NCBI GenBank assembly: GCA_011800155.1
Contig: CM022368.1
Coordinates: 3,720,001 to 3,784,000, forward strand
Reading direction: 5' to 3'
DNA length: 64,000 nt
Origin: Flammulina velutipes
Lineage: Eukaryota > Basidiomycota > Agaricomycetes > Agaricales > Physalacriaceae
Shown: piece by piece, positions 48,047-60,500 of the stretch
How positions within the stretch are numbered: position 1 is the first letter of the stretch
Layout: each line of letters begins with the position of its first letter
Position numbers and translations under genes: made by a program
Notes under the pieces: model-generated
What the model saw: the letters and a program-made list of their open reading frames with translations, nothing else
What the model was told of the DNA's origin: nothing
Databases searched by the model: none

Positions 48047-49808
48047 TCAAACATGTTCCACCATTTTATCTGGCGTCTTCTCATCGATATTCGTCGAGTC
48101 CGCGATACTGTTCCGATTATCCTTCTCTTCTTTTCCTGGACTGATATCCGCATCGTCCAGGCCTCCCCCTTCCTCGAAGGCAGGCTTGTGCGCTTCAAAG
48201 TGACTACCATGGTTCTCCGGTCCAAGTATCGTCACGATAACCACAAACGCCGCAACAACACCTATCAAGATGCCCTGTACCGTAGCATAGTCGGGCACAT
48301 CCTCTGTAGTTCCATCCTTGTGCGTTATCACCGTCCGAAGATTCTCGCCACCGGTGGCTTCTATTTGGGCTGATGCACTGGAGATCATGTTGCCGAGCTG
48401 GTAGGCGACACCAGGGAATGTAGCGCGGAACGCCGGGGGAGACATCTCAGCGAGCTGAATCGGGATAACACCCCATGCTCCTTGGACACCAAATTGCATC
48501 CAAAAGGCGCCAGCAGAGAGCCCGGAAAAGCTGGAAGGAAGGATCCACAGAGGGATGAAACATCCAAGGAGAAGGACGAATGTGCTAGAGGGAGATAAGC
48601 AGCTAAAAGCACGCAAAGATGACTTGCTTACATTATAGTCAATCGACGTCCCATGTACTGCGAAACGTATCCAGCGATGGCACCACCAACTATAGCTCCC
48701 TGGTTGGTTCAAGTCAGCATCGGATGAATAGAGATTGTTATATTGATACTTACGACGTTTCCGATGATAGTGGCGATAGTCGCATCGTGATCTGAGAAGT
48801 CTTTGGAATCCTTAAGATAGGTAGGATACAGATCTTGCGAGCCATGAGACAGGAAATTGAAACCTATGAGCTTGTGAGCAATGGTACTTCCGCAAAGGAC
48901 GTGTGCATACCAGTCATGAGTAGAACTGCATAGATGCACAGAAGCCAGTGGGCTTTTAGCATGGTACCTGTTTCCTTGAGAAAAATCCTGGATTTCTCGC
49001 TACTGGTGCGAACCACGCCTTCAGCCCTCTCCGCGGCCTTGGCTCGAAGGAAGAATTCGGATTCTGGAAGAACGAGGCGGACCGTGGCAGCGAAGAAACT
49101 GATGCCTGAAGCGCACCAGAACATGCTGCGCCACGTCGTAGCAGTCTCAGGAACGAGACGGAGGTTGATGCAAGCGGCGAAAAGATAGCCCATGGCGTAA
49201 CCTTGTTGCAGGACGCCACTAGCGAGACCGCGAACTTCGACGGGAAGGTTCTCAAGAGCCGTGCTCGCCGCCATTCCCCAAATACCACCCATACCAATTC
49301 CAAAGAGGGACCGAACGGCGAGGAACTGCTCGTAGGTGTTGACAAATCCTGCGCCCAGCTGGAGGACGCCAACGAGGACCAGATTGATAACCAATGGCCA
49401 TTTACGACCAAATCGATCAGAGGCTACACCGAAAAGGACAGCGCCAAAGGATCGTAGTAGTAGCGTTAAGGTGATTGCAGTGGTGATATCGTGCGTGTCT
49501 TTGCCAAATTGTTCGGCTAGGCGAGATACGGTGAGGGACACTAGGAGGCAGGAGGGTTAGATCCGTCGTGACTCGAAGGATAAGAAATCTTACCTGAGAA
49601 GAAATCAACCGCATCGCAAGTCCAAGCCAGCCACCTATACGAAGAAAGGTCAGTCAAGGAGGACCACGAGACAAACAGCGCCAGCCTACCCAGAAAAGAA
49701 ATGGGCCCACTGGATCCATGTCAAGCTCCCTAGGACCTCGAGAATGGGTCGGCCGCTGGCACCTTTTTCACGTCGAGGGACGAGATTACGAAGAAAGTAA
49801 GGCGCCAT
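48047..49808 (-). CDS. JEN1-type monocarboxylate/proton symporter (MFS)
   Basis: ATG 49808 (MAPYFLRNLVPRREKGASG) leads through short first exons (TWIQWAHFFSGWLAWTCDAVDFFS) to a 12-helix MFS transporter. It contains the MFS loop motif GVASDRFGRKWPL and the JEN signature NFLSHGSQDLYPT, in which the N, S/T-H, S/T-Q-D and T positions all fit. Later helices include AGAFWMQFGVQGAWGVIP and the C-terminal tail is acidic and cytosolic. Yeast Jen1 imports lactate, pyruvate and acetate with protons across the plasma membrane. A mitochondrial D-lactate dehydrogenase lies 5.3 kb away, so lactate import and oxidation could be linked. Fungi often repress such transporters with glucose, but no binding site was identified. 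Confidence 0.85.
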
Positions 49809-51233
49809 CGAATTGTTGGGGGACGGAAAAGGAACCAGGAAGGATAATGAGTCGGCAACATTCTTATACGTTTGGCCATGTAGCTATTTTTACCCGATCG
49901 AGAACATGTGGCGGAGATGGACATGTCGTGCCGAGGGGATATTTTTGGAGCCCCACACTTTGCCGATACCAGTTGAATCGTAAACGAGTTCCTACAGCGG
50001 CATATCTATGCATGGGATCCAGTTGAGTGAACTATGCACGGTGTAGACCAAGTTCCAGCTTGAGATGGGGGAAGAATCACACAGTCCTATCTATAAACTT
50101 CGCTGTCAATGGAAGATTCGTCGGCGTCTCCAGGTCGGGGTATGGGGTATGACTTTGATGGATGGATAGCCAACGAATGAAATGATGCTTGAGTATCATA
50201 TAAAGCGATGGAGCTCAGTGGACAGCGCTCAAAGTCCACTGGTAATGGAAAATGGCGACATTGGAGGTGACACATACAACGTACAGGCCCTAGTAAACTT
50301 GGAATCTGATGAGGAAGCGATTAAGCGATAGGAAGAACTCACTCGACGAACAGAGACCTCGGGCAAGAGCCCGATTCCTCAAGCTCCCTGAGTCCGAGTC
50401 GCGGTGTTATCATTCAGTTATCTTTCCAGTTCGGAGAGATTCGCTTCCTTAGGCCTCATCTGTTGTTCCCACAACCTATTTAACGCGGTCAGGAGGGAAC
50501 TGAATGACATCGTTGATGTTCTAATTCGCTAATACTAACAGGATGTTGAGTAAAGGGGTGAATGAGAAGAGGAAAGGTTACAAAATGGCGGAATGTCATG
50601 GTTAAAGTATGACGAGGAGCACGCAGCACCATCACCAGGAATTTGCCAGCTGTCGCTATTTTAAGCGACAACCGTTCAGGTCGACGATCCGACTGTCGAG
50701 GAAAGGTATTTGGACGTCCTCGAGCGCTCAGCAACATACAGCTAGCGCGCGCCACTGCCCGCCGGAGACCGTGATGCCAGCGGAATAATTTAGAGCCTGG
50801 CTACAGTATGTCGGCCACCGGCAAAAAGGAAGTGTGGCCCGCCAGTAGCTGAATTGAGTCCAGCAAGCACTAGAGGGAGGTGGATCAGCGCTAACCCGCT
50901 GCCTACGGCTTGGAGGTGCAATGTTGATTCAGAGGGAGAGCGGGACTCCGCGTCGACTGACGTGCAATTCGGCTTGGGGATGACATGGACTTTATGCCGC
51001 TTTGTAGATAGTTATTCCTAATCCTCAAAACCAGAAGGGAGAAGTCGAAGAGAAGTTCAGCGGTACGTACATAGTTCAGCGCAGGTTGAAAGGTTGTTCG
51101 GCGGTTGCCGAACGCTGTTCCCGGATACCGAAATGCCTTTCATCGTCCATCATCGCCTTCTCCTCCCTCTTCCTTTCAGCTTGCGGGAGCCACAGGTACT
51201 ACTACCCACTGTCTGTGGATTGGAATATTAAAT
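49809..51233. other. 1.4-kb intergenic region with two small hairpins
   Basis: This is the divergent 5' region of the transporter and the T5orf172 gene. A hairpin with arms tgtcgct and agcgaca lies near 50651-50670, and cgggcaagagcccg lies near 50370. Open frames here (for example 50489-50755 minus) lack coding character. Confidence 0.5.
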
Positions 51234-52698
51234 ATGGTACACTCAGACGTCTCCATGACGAAGCCCTTTTGGAAATTCTTCGGTTCTGGAGAATCGCCAA
51301 AGCCAAAGCCAAATCCAAAGCCGCCACCTAAACACTCGGACCAACTTTCAGACGACTTCAACAACTTGACATTGAACAACCGCCCCAGCTATAATTCTTC
51401 ACCTCAGAATCGACCCCCGCCTGCGCCACCACGTCCACCGCCCCGCCAGAGCTATGACCATGGCCACAGACAGAGTGAGAGCTCATTCGTTGGAGGCTTC
51501 ATCCCCCCACCGCTTACAAGGCCACCAGCCATGCCTCAGCCTCAACATGCGATGTCCATGACTATGCAGCAAGCGCTTCGGCCTGCTGACCAGACACCTG
51601 CCCCATCTGGTTTAAACGTGCCACACACGCCACCGCGCGCGCATTCCGCGCCGGAGGTCCACCAATTAAATATACCCAATCCAACATTCTATTCCCCATC
51701 TCCCCATGCCGTATCCGTCGCCCAAGCGTCGACATCCACACCGCCCAAACCAGGACGCAAACGCGCCTCGTCGACTCCCGCTGACCCTTCTGCGCCTCCA
51801 GAAAATCAATGTTCCGGGGTGACGAAAGCAGGCAAGCGATGCTCGCGTCAAGTCAAGAACGGAGGCCCCGCATACCCAGGCGTCGAGCGTTTCTGCTTTC
51901 AGCACGTGAAAGACCTGATGGTCCCCACTGGATTCTATGGTTGTCCCAAAGGGAAGGATATCCAAGAGTGGATCGAGTTCGCAGACTACATACCGTCCTA
52001 TCTGCATCAAGACACGCAAGTCGCGCTACGCGTCGAGATGGTGAAGGCGCGTTCCCCATCCGACGTCGAAGGGTACATCTACACCTTTGAGATACGCGAT
52101 CCGGACAACAAGAATACGATCCAGCTCAAAGTCGGCCGAACCACCAACGTGGTGAAGCGGCTCAATGAGTGGGGGAAGCAATGCGGCTCGAAGGAACAGG
52201 TCTTGCGGGGCTGGTATCCTGGCTCGGTTGAGGATGATCACAGTTTGATGAAAGGGCGAGTTATCCTTCCTGAAGGCGGAAACGAGAACGTGTGGTGTCA
52301 TCGATTGGAAAGGCTTATACATCTCGAGCTTGCGGATCTCGCAGTAAACGGAGTATACCTCGAGCCGGGCTGGAGGGCATTTACGAAGGGGAAGGGAAAT
52401 GGCAGGTACAACCAGCCGACGGGTACGGTGTCCACTTCTGCCCCACCCAAGAAGAGGGGTGGAGGCGGAGGCGGAGTGGGGAACGGGGGAAGCGGTCAAG
52501 CATGTAAAGATTGTGAGTCTCTTTGCATTTCATGAATTTATTCGACATCTGATTGTGGCGTCCTTAGGTGATACCCTACACAAGGAGATTTTCGAGTTCC
52601 GACGACCCCAGTCTGGACGTTACAAAGGTCGAGAATGGGATGGTATTGTGAAGAAGGTCATAGAAGATTGGGGAGCGTTTGTTACACTGTACGTGTGA
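51234..52698 (+). CDS. T5orf172 (DUF1766, MUG113-like) GIY-YIG-related protein
   Basis: Exons 51234-52512 and 52568-52698 give 469 residues. The N-terminal 180 residues are a Pro/Ser-rich, disordered stretch. Then comes a cysteine-containing part, NQCSGVTKAGKRCSRQVK and FCFQHVKD, which resembles a zinc-binding site, and the T5orf172 core YIYTFEIRDPDNKNTIQLK then VGRTTNVVKRLNEWGKQCG, with HRLERLIHLELADLAVN carrying the conserved glutamate. This fold is related to GIY-YIG nucleases; fission yeast mug113 belongs to the same group but its molecular role is unknown. ATG 51234 was chosen because the frame upstream has a non-coding look, although it stays open to 51105. Confidence 0.75.
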
Positions 52699-52971
52699 TG
52701 GCGCCGCACTCACGTTATTTTCTGGTTACGTCTTGTAGCGTTATTAAGTTAGTGTAACTTCACCTGGACTTGACTGTATTTATAATATTTTCTGTACTCA
52801 TGGGTCAGGCTCGAACCTTGGGTCCACCGTTGTGCGAATTCCATTCAGATTCACACCATATTTGCTGTTCCAAATGAAGAAGTTGTACATATGCAGGTCA
52901 AGAAAACTAAGGAAACGATAACAAGGTAAGTATATATGTACACGCTAGTACTTTCTCCGCAAGATATATCC

Positions 52972-54064
52972 TCAGATGGTCCACTGGGTGCGTCTTTGAG
53001 AAATGCACTTGAAAGAGAAATAAGGATCACATACCTTCACCGAGCTCCAGTCAACTACGCATCGCCGAACCCTATCTTCTATGCGCTTTTTGCAGCTGTC
53101 GCATTCCATATGGAGCTTCAACTGGTTTAAAGTCGACTCCATGAAACTTGCTGACATGTCTGCTCGAACAATGAGCACCGACAGCATCTCGTCAAGACAG
53201 ATGACGCTTGCCTGGACGGACATCCCAGATGAGATACGCAGTCGAAAGGGCCCATGCTCTAGCCACCTTCGTCTGGTCCATCATACTGCAATGAGGAGTC
53301 GAAGGATGGGGCTCTGGAGGCTGAACGAGAACTTTCTTGAGCGCTTCCGTTCGCGAGATGTGAAGGTCGTATAACCGTCGGACATACAGCGCACCCATGT
53401 AGGTACACGTGTCGTCGGGGATAGAGCCCAGTTTGTATCCCAGCAAGTGAGATGAGGCGGCGACAGCGAGATCGAAGAGATCATAATGCCCCGCCATACT
53501 ATACACTCTCAAAGGCTGTAAAGGCATATGGAACCGCACTAAGTCGAAGAGTGGTAAGTTTGGCTGGATGAATCGTTTTGGATCGATCCCAAATTTCTCG
53601 AACTCATCTACGGCGTCAAGGAGCACCTCCAACGTTGGCCTGAAATCGGCGCTCGACTTGCCGTAGATGGTGAGGAGGACAATGTTCAGGGTTTGTGCGA
53701 TCTCTGGAATGTTGATAACGGATATTTGTGTGCTGACGCGGGTAGAATTTAGCTCTGCCAGCATGGACGCAAACCCGTTCCCGGATGCCTCGTGAAGGAC
53801 ATATGAATGCGCGTGGAAGTATACTTCATCGGATGACACCAGGACTATGTCTGGCGGTTGTCCGTCGTGGATATTATTTTTGTTGAAGATCGTGGAAGTA
53901 GACACATATGTATCTGCTGACTGACCACCAATCGCTTTGAATATTTTTGTAGATGTACAAGGCGAGGAGTCGCATACCTTATCTTTCGCAGAATCTCTGG
54001 TTTGGTTTGAACCGTTTGAGCCACTCCGAATGTCATTTGGCTGATCGTCTGCAGTGGTCGACAT
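52972..54064 (-). CDS. BTB/POZ-domain protein
   Basis: ATG 54064 (MSTTADDQPNDIRSGSN) precedes a BTB fold: PPDIVLVSSDEVYFHAHSYV, LHEASGNGFASMLAEL, VSVINIPEIAQTLNIVLLTI-like strands, and a helical end (VYSMAGHYDLFDLAVAASSH). A C-terminal segment (ADMSASFMESTLNQLKLHM, CDSCKKRIEDRVRR, VVDWSSVK) is usual for the BTB families of agaricomycetes. The join to it requires a GC-AG intron (donor CCAG|GCAAGC) whose acceptor is a GAGCAG repeat, so two products differing by one residue are possible. The end at 52972 is the stop of the reading frame whether or not the last possible intron is removed. These proteins are large families in mushrooms; function and partners are unknown. Confidence 0.75.
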
Positions 54065-54541
54065 TGCGAATGACAAAAGCGTGCTCTTTCATTTTTGCGT
54101 CATTGCGGAGCTTGACGTCATTCTTGTGGGTGTATGTAGGCGCATGATGTGACAATATTCAGAGAATTTGCAACGCCATCACTGACAAATAACGTCTAGA
54201 GACAACGCACGTCTCCTCTTTAGATTAATCAAGGTCTCCCCGCTTCGTCCAGTTGAGCAAGCCAAGAGTCGAACTTCGGCATTTGCCGCTTACACTTTCT
54301 TTCTCCCAGGGCCCACAGTATATCTAAACCTACGCCCTGTCGTCCGTCTTCACACGGCTTATTTCACGTACTCTATACCATATCTCAGTCAAGGTAATCG
54401 CCGGTGGGTTTCCCGCCCACCCAGCGGGTGGTCAACTTCCCGCATCCGTGCACGTCCACGCGCCCTGCCCAACCTCTCGCCTCTTGACTACTTGCTTAGA
54501 CAGAGTTGACGGCGACGCGACTGGATGGAACACACTACAGA
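54065..54541. other. intergenic stretch, nothing recognised
   Basis: This region holds the 5' flank of the BTB gene and the 3' flank of the small membrane-protein gene. No further ORF or repeat was recognised. Confidence 0.5.
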
Positions 54542-54916
54542 CTATAAGACTATGTGATCGTCAGCCACTGTGTACGTTCGGCTATTTAACAACTCAACTG
54601 GTCGTTTTCCGCCTTGCTTTTTTCGCATCTCCGCCGCTGCTAGTGCTTTCTCCCGCAAGGCGATTTCGCGAAATGATTGCAAGAGTTCTTTGGTAGTTAC
54701 GCGTGGTTCATCGAGAGCATCATCGGTGAAGAAGAGTATGGGTTCGTGCGCGCTCGCGTCGTCGTTGGCCATGACCCAGTCGCGTCGAAATCTGAGATTG
54801 AAGGGCGCGCGTGTATTTGTCGCGGCTGCGCGCCAGTAAACGAACGATAGAATTATGATCACGCCAATGGCGAGGAAGTGACGCGACGAACGTAGATTGG
54901 ATAACAGCATCATCAT
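54542..54916 (-). CDS. small single-span membrane protein, unknown
   Basis: An intronless frame of 124 residues from ATG 54916. One hydrophobic helix (HFLAIGVIIILSFVYW) follows a short basic N-terminus. The rest is polar with a helical, charged segment (TKELLQSFREIALREKALAAAEMRKKQ). The type could be a mitochondrial or ER tail-in protein, but I do not recognise it. Its first 75 bases lie inside a local duplication whose other copy is the leader of the D-lactate dehydrogenase gene. The overlap with a named family was not established. Confidence 0.55.
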   Translation of the reverse strand: MMMLLSNLRSSRHFLAIGVIIILSFVYWRAAATNTRAPFNLRFRRDWVMANDDASAHEPILFFTDDALDEPRVTTKELLQSFREIALREKALAAAEMRKKQGGKRPVELLNSRTYTVADDHIVL

Positions 54917-54960
54917 GGCGGTTTGGGCGAAAGGTTGCTTGGGTCCGGACAGTCATGTTC
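54843..54960. repeat. local direct duplication, copy A
   Basis: Copy A covers the 5' coding end and leader of the small membrane-protein gene. It resembles 55042-55138: acgatagaat-at--tcacgcca-ggcga recurs, and tccggacagtcatgttc is identical over 17 bases (54944-54960 and 55122-55138). Confidence 0.75.
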
Positions 54961-55041
54961 TATCTCTCTTGCTGGCGCTACATTTATCGAGTCTGTGGCA
55001 CGCTAAAATATTACTAAATATTCAATACAGCCTGCAGCGCG

Positions 55042-55138
55042 CACGATAGAATCATCGTCACGCCAGCGGCGAAGAGTTGACGCGAACAATATAGATAAGA
55101 TTCGAGCAAAAGCCGCTTGTATCCGGACAGTCATGTTC
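55042..55138. repeat. local direct duplication, copy B
   Basis: Copy B ends with the start codon of the D-lactate dehydrogenase gene (ATG 55133). It lacks about 16 bases found in copy A (the ATGATGATG part), so it cannot encode the small membrane protein. Confidence 0.75.
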
Positions 55139-57367
55139 CGCCTGGGACTCACTGGCAAGCTTGGACTCCGACCACGCTCTCTTGTCCGCCACTACGCTAC
55201 ACCCCGGCGGCCCCCGCCAACACCAAAGCTACAAACAGTCAGCAAACCAGGCGTCGGAAAGTTTTGGCCTTGGTCTCCATATTGGCCATATTCATGGCAC
55301 GCTCGGAGCGGCGCGCAGGCCTTGATTTTGGCCACTGCAATCGTCCTGGCTACACATTATGTTGATTCTGCTCTTTTTGTGCGTCTTCTTTTGTCTTGCT
55401 TAACGGTACACTGATAACTTGAGTAGGAAGGGAGTTCTACCTACGGCTCAGCCCGCGAAATTCGCGTCGCCATTGAGAAGCTAAAGGCTGCTCTGCCAGG
55501 AGACGATAGAGTCACTACGGACCCAACGATTCTCCAGACATACGGGTCGTCCAGCAATTCCTACCATCCCACGTCGCCTCACTCCGTTGTCGTATGCACT
55601 TACCTGCTCAATCTCTCCGCGTTTGACCGTCCTGCATAGGTCCGCCCACAAAGTACAGAAGACGTTGTCAAAATAGTCAACATTTCGCGAGAATGTCGAA
55701 TCCCAATAGTGGTGTACTCTGGTGCTACAAGTCTTGAAGGACATTACTCCGGCGTACGTTCTCGCGTTATTCTCGCGGTCCCTGTCTAAACCCTCACTCT
55801 TCTAGATTAAAACTGGCAGTATATGTATCGACATCTCTGGAATGGATAAGGTCTTGCAAATTAATGGTCCGTATCTTCCATTCTTTTAAACGGCTAGGAC
55901 GCTGATTCTCTGCAAAAGAGGCGGATTCCGATTTAATTTGCCAGGCGGGTGCGCGATGGGAGGACATCAACGACATGCTGAAGGAAAAGGGTATTCCTCT
56001 CTTCTTCCCTGTGAGTTAACAGTGACATCGGCTATGTTCTTTGTTCTCACAGACTCTAGCTTGACCCGGGCCCAGGTGCAACAATTGGAGGCATGGTCGG
56101 TACTGGATGTAGTGGCAGTAAGTCGCGCAGTTTTGAATTCGTGACCACAACTTATCACCCTATTCAGCAAACGCCGTACGATATGGTACCGCAAAAGCTG
56201 AATGGTTCTTGAACTTGGTACGTTCACTTTCGTTGTATGCACAGCATCAATTGATCATCTCACAGACCGTCGTACTCCCGAGTGGCGAAGTCATCAAGAC
56301 GCGTCAAAGGTCGCGAAAGTCATCAGCCGGTTTCGACACGACAAAACTCTTCATCGGTGCAGAGGGGACTCTGGGAATCGTAACGGAAGCTACACTCCGT
56401 CTGGCACCTCGTCTACCTACCAAAGTCGCTATGGCACAATTTCCCAGCGTTAAGCAGGCCGTTGATGCCGTTCAAGACATCCTTAACTCCCCATATGGCG
56501 CTAACTTCCGTATGTTTACAACCAGTTGTCTCTATCGTTTGTTGAAACTTGACGATAGAATGTGTTGAACTGGTTGACGATCGCATGATGCACGCAATAA
56601 ACGTCGGGGGCTACGTGGACCAACCATACCCTGTCAGCGACACGTTGTTCTTCAAAATACAAGGTTCACCGGAAAGTATCAAGCTTGCTGCCAAAGAGGC
56701 TCAAAATATAACGAAGCGCCACGGCAGCCCTCGTTTCGAGTTCGCACAAACAGACAAGGAGGCCGAAGACCTATGGCAGAACCGAAAATACGCCTTGATG
56801 TCGACCTTGAGCTCGGTACCGGGTTCAAGGTGTTGGACAACGGATGTTTGGTACGTTTAAATATTATTTTCTGTCCCCGTCTGATACTAAGACGAATACA
56901 GTGTTCCAGTGTCTAAATTACCGCAACTTGTCCAGGAAACCAAGGAGGATCTGAGCCAAGCTGGATTGCAAAGCACAATTGTGGGGCACGTCGGGGACGG
57001 CAATTTTCACGCACTGATTCTCTTCATGAATGAAGAGGAGAAGTTGAAGGTTGAGGATGCAGTTCATAGGTTGGTGCACAGAGCGATCAAGATGGATGGG
57101 ACATGTACGCAGGATCTTTCCCTACAATTTCGTCGACTGAAGCGTGTTGTTTAGGTACTGGAGAGCATGGTGTCGGTGTGGGGAAAAAGGAGTATCTCAA
57201 TGAGGAGCTTGGCGCGGGCACGGTAGATCTTATGAAGACGATAAAGGTTGCTGTGGATCCCTTGAATCTTATGAATCCGGGAAAGGTGCGATTTGGTCTA
57301 TCACTGCATGCAGGTGCACTACTAAACGAATATCCAGCTGTATCCTGATTCGCCGAAGAAGAAATGA
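55133..57367 (+). CDS. DLD1: mitochondrial D-lactate dehydrogenase (cytochrome), DLD1-like
   Basis: The first exon (MFRLGLTGKLGLRPRSLVRH) is an arginine-rich mitochondrial targeting sequence, followed by a hydrophobic segment (AQALILATAIVLATHY). Later exons carry the FAD-binding PCMH fold: VRPQSTEDVVKIV, VYSGATSLEGHYSG, LDPGPGATIGGMVGTGCSGS, KLFIGAEGTLGIVTEATLR; and the C-terminal domain with IVGHVGDGNFHA and CTGEHGVGVGKK, ending LMNPGK and a stop at 57367. About ten short introns are present. Yeast Dld1 is anchored in the inner mitochondrial membrane and passes electrons from D-lactate to cytochrome c. The presence of a JEN-type transporter 5.3 kb upstream suggests a lactate-use pair. Confidence 0.88.
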
Positions 57368-57590
57368 GGCGAGGAGGGTGACTCTTGATTTTACTAATGC
57401 CAATGGATAAGGCCTATCGATGTACTTATGATAGTCAGCTGGTCGGTAGCATAGCTCCACGGAGGTCAATTGATACTTGATTCCATCACAGTCCATCACA
57501 CAGCGATGCTCTAATTCTATTTTTAAACCATGGAACTCCTTTGAGACGTGTCTGAATCCTTGGCCAGTTACCACCACTGTTCTTTTCGTC

Positions 57591-60500
57591 ATGCCCGAAT
57601 TCTCTGGCAATGTTATTAGTCTGTTCCAAAAAAGGGCGGCGAAGGAGCAGGTGGATGCGCTCTCTCCTATAAGCATGTCTGGGTGTTGACGACTTCGGCT
57701 CTTTACAGGGCGGTTTACTGAGCGGGAAGGACCCCACAGCGTTCAATCCCGACGATCCTATCAGACTGTGGATTGTCCAAGTCGGTATGTTGGTTTTTCT
57801 TCCAAGGAATTACGTACCGATTCAACGTGGCAGGTATCATTGTCTCAACGGCCAGCTTGCTCGCGCTTGGCCTACGCAAACTACGACAGCCCAAAGTGAT
57901 TGCAGAAGTATTAGGAGGTATCCTACTAGGTGTGTCGGATTTCATCTATCCCGATCCGTTCGCTAATTACTTCCAATGTCCAGGCCCAACCGCGTTCGGT
58001 ACGCCCGCTCTCTTTCCCAAAGACTCTCAATATCCACTCAACTTCTGCAGGTCGTGTCCCAGGCTTTACAGAACACGTATTCCCAGAGCAGTCGCGGCCT
58101 TACCTCTCCCTCGTCGCGAATATCGGCCTCTGTCTTTTCCTCTTCTTGGTCGGGCTCGAAATTGATGGCGGTGTCGTCAAGCGTAATGCAAGGCTTTCTG
58201 CTGCCATCGGTCTGGCGGGGATGATAATACCATTTGGACTGGGAGCAGCTCTCTCTGTGCCCATATACAAGGAATTCATCGACGAGGATGTCAAGTTCAC
58301 GCATTTTATGCTATTCGCTGGCGTTGCTTTCTCTATTACGGCGTTCCCCGTTTTGTGTCGTATCTTGACGGAACTGAAGCTTCTGGACACGACGGTGGGA
58401 ATCGTGGTCCTATCAGCAGGTGTGGCAAATGATATCGGTACGACACATCTTTTGATTATTGTGCATCATAGTCTAAGGGAAGATGTTACAGTTGGATGGA
58501 CCCTCCTGGCGTTGTCTGTTGCTTTGGTCAACGCAGGATCTGGATTAACCGCGGTGTACATACTCTTGGTGTGCGTTGGGTGGACTCTTTTTTTGATACT
58601 TGGTGTCAAGCGGGCTCTTCGCTGGCTAGCCATCAAGACGGGCTCCATAGAAAATGGCCCAACGATGTTCTTCATGACAGTCACGATCCTACTGGTCTTT
58701 GGTTCTGCTTTCCTTACGGATATCATTGGTGTCCACGCCATCTTCGGTAATTCGACCATGATGTTCTCTTCTTCTTTGCTAACATGGATACAGGTGCTTT
58801 CCTGGTGGGAATCATCGTACCTCGCGAGGGTAACATGGCCATCCATCTGACGGAAAAGCTAGAAGATATGGTCTCTATCATCTTCCTTCCTCTGGTTAGT
58901 CTTTAGCACCTCAAAGTATGAAGCAAAAAGCTTATTTCCTCGCAGTACTTCACATTGTCCGGTCTATCCACGGATCTGGGTCTTCTTAACGATGGTGGGT
59001 TCCAGGATTCGCGAGACTTCTTCCAAAAGTAACATCCTCTATAGGCATCACATGGGGTTATACGATCGGAATTTGTGCTCTCGCTTTCATTGGCAAGTTC
59101 GGCGGCTGCACCATCGCTGCAAAGTATGCTGCAGGGTTTAGCTGGCGGGAGTCTAGTGCAATCGGATCTCTCATGAGCTGCAAAGGGTGACTTGACACTT
59201 GAACTCAGGAGAACTGTATTTCTGATAACCCTCATAGACTCGTCGAATTGATTGTGCTGAATGTTGGCTTGTCAGCCGGAATACTGTCGCAGGTATGAAT
59301 ATATCTGAATGTAGTCTTTCTTTATTGACGCTGATCCCAGAGAGTGTTCTCCATGTTCGTTTTGGAAGCCTTGATCCTCACATTCGCTACAACCCCTCTC
59401 GTCACCTACTTCTATCCTCAAGAGCATCGTGTCCGTGTGGCTGCTAGTGGCGCGAACTTCAACAACGTAAATGATGGAAATGAGCAAGGAAGACCATCTG
59501 AACAACGGTCGATTTCGAGTGGAGATGGAGTGTCCAGAAGACGGTTTACATTCGTTTTGGACAAACTCGAACATGTCCCGAGCATGATGGTCATGGCCCA
59601 ACTTATACAGCCCTCGATTTCAGAGAAGGTCAACATGGCCTTCAAATCATCCATCGAAGCTCTTAGGCTCATCGAACTTTCCGACCGTGTTTCTGCGGTT
59701 ATGAAATCCTCCGCTTCGGACTCCATTCTCCATTCAGACCCTCTCCTAGCCATTTTCAGGATGTTCGGTCAGCTTAACGACCTACCAATCTCAGCTGCTC
59801 TGGCAATAGTGCCGTACGATGATCTCTCGTACAGTGTTGTGGAACATGCACGGAACAATGGGTCTGAGATGATCATGTTGCCGTGGCTTCCTCCTGCCAG
59901 TGTCGAAGGCGATGCGTTAATGGCGTCGAAGACACAGCTAGGTACACCGTTCGACGCTCTGTTCAAGACCGGGCCCTCGACCAACACCGGCGACAGGAAT
60001 GCTCCTGCCCTCCATGCACACTTTGTCCGCGGCGTGTTCGCCCATGCGACTACGGACGTAGCCCTATTCGTGGACCAGATGAATGCCCACACCCCGATGG
60101 GTAGCTCTCAGCACATCGTACTGCCGTTCTTTGGAGGACCCGATGACCGTCTGGCGTTAGACCTGGTGGCTCAACTTTGCGAAAATCCGAAAATCGATGC
60201 TACTATCATCAGGATCACGAAGCAGGATGTACAGGATATCCTCGCACAGGCTCCTTCAGTGCATTTAGGAGATGACAAGAAGAATGAAGAGGCGAATATG
60301 TTGACAGTCGCGTCGGTTAGTCAACCTTGCTTTGTAGTCATCGAAAGAACCAAGCTAATCAAGTTCATAGGCTGCCAACGCGTTCCCTGATACCGTCTAT
60401 GGATACGCAACGACGGCGACGCGTCTACAATCCGAGACCGCAGATAACATCGCTTGGGCTCGATATGCCTCTCCGAGTTCCACCATGACCTTTCCTACTG

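Noticed and set aside
50489..50755. Minus-strand frame of 88 codons in the intergenic region
   Set aside because: No coding-like pattern, start context or family match.
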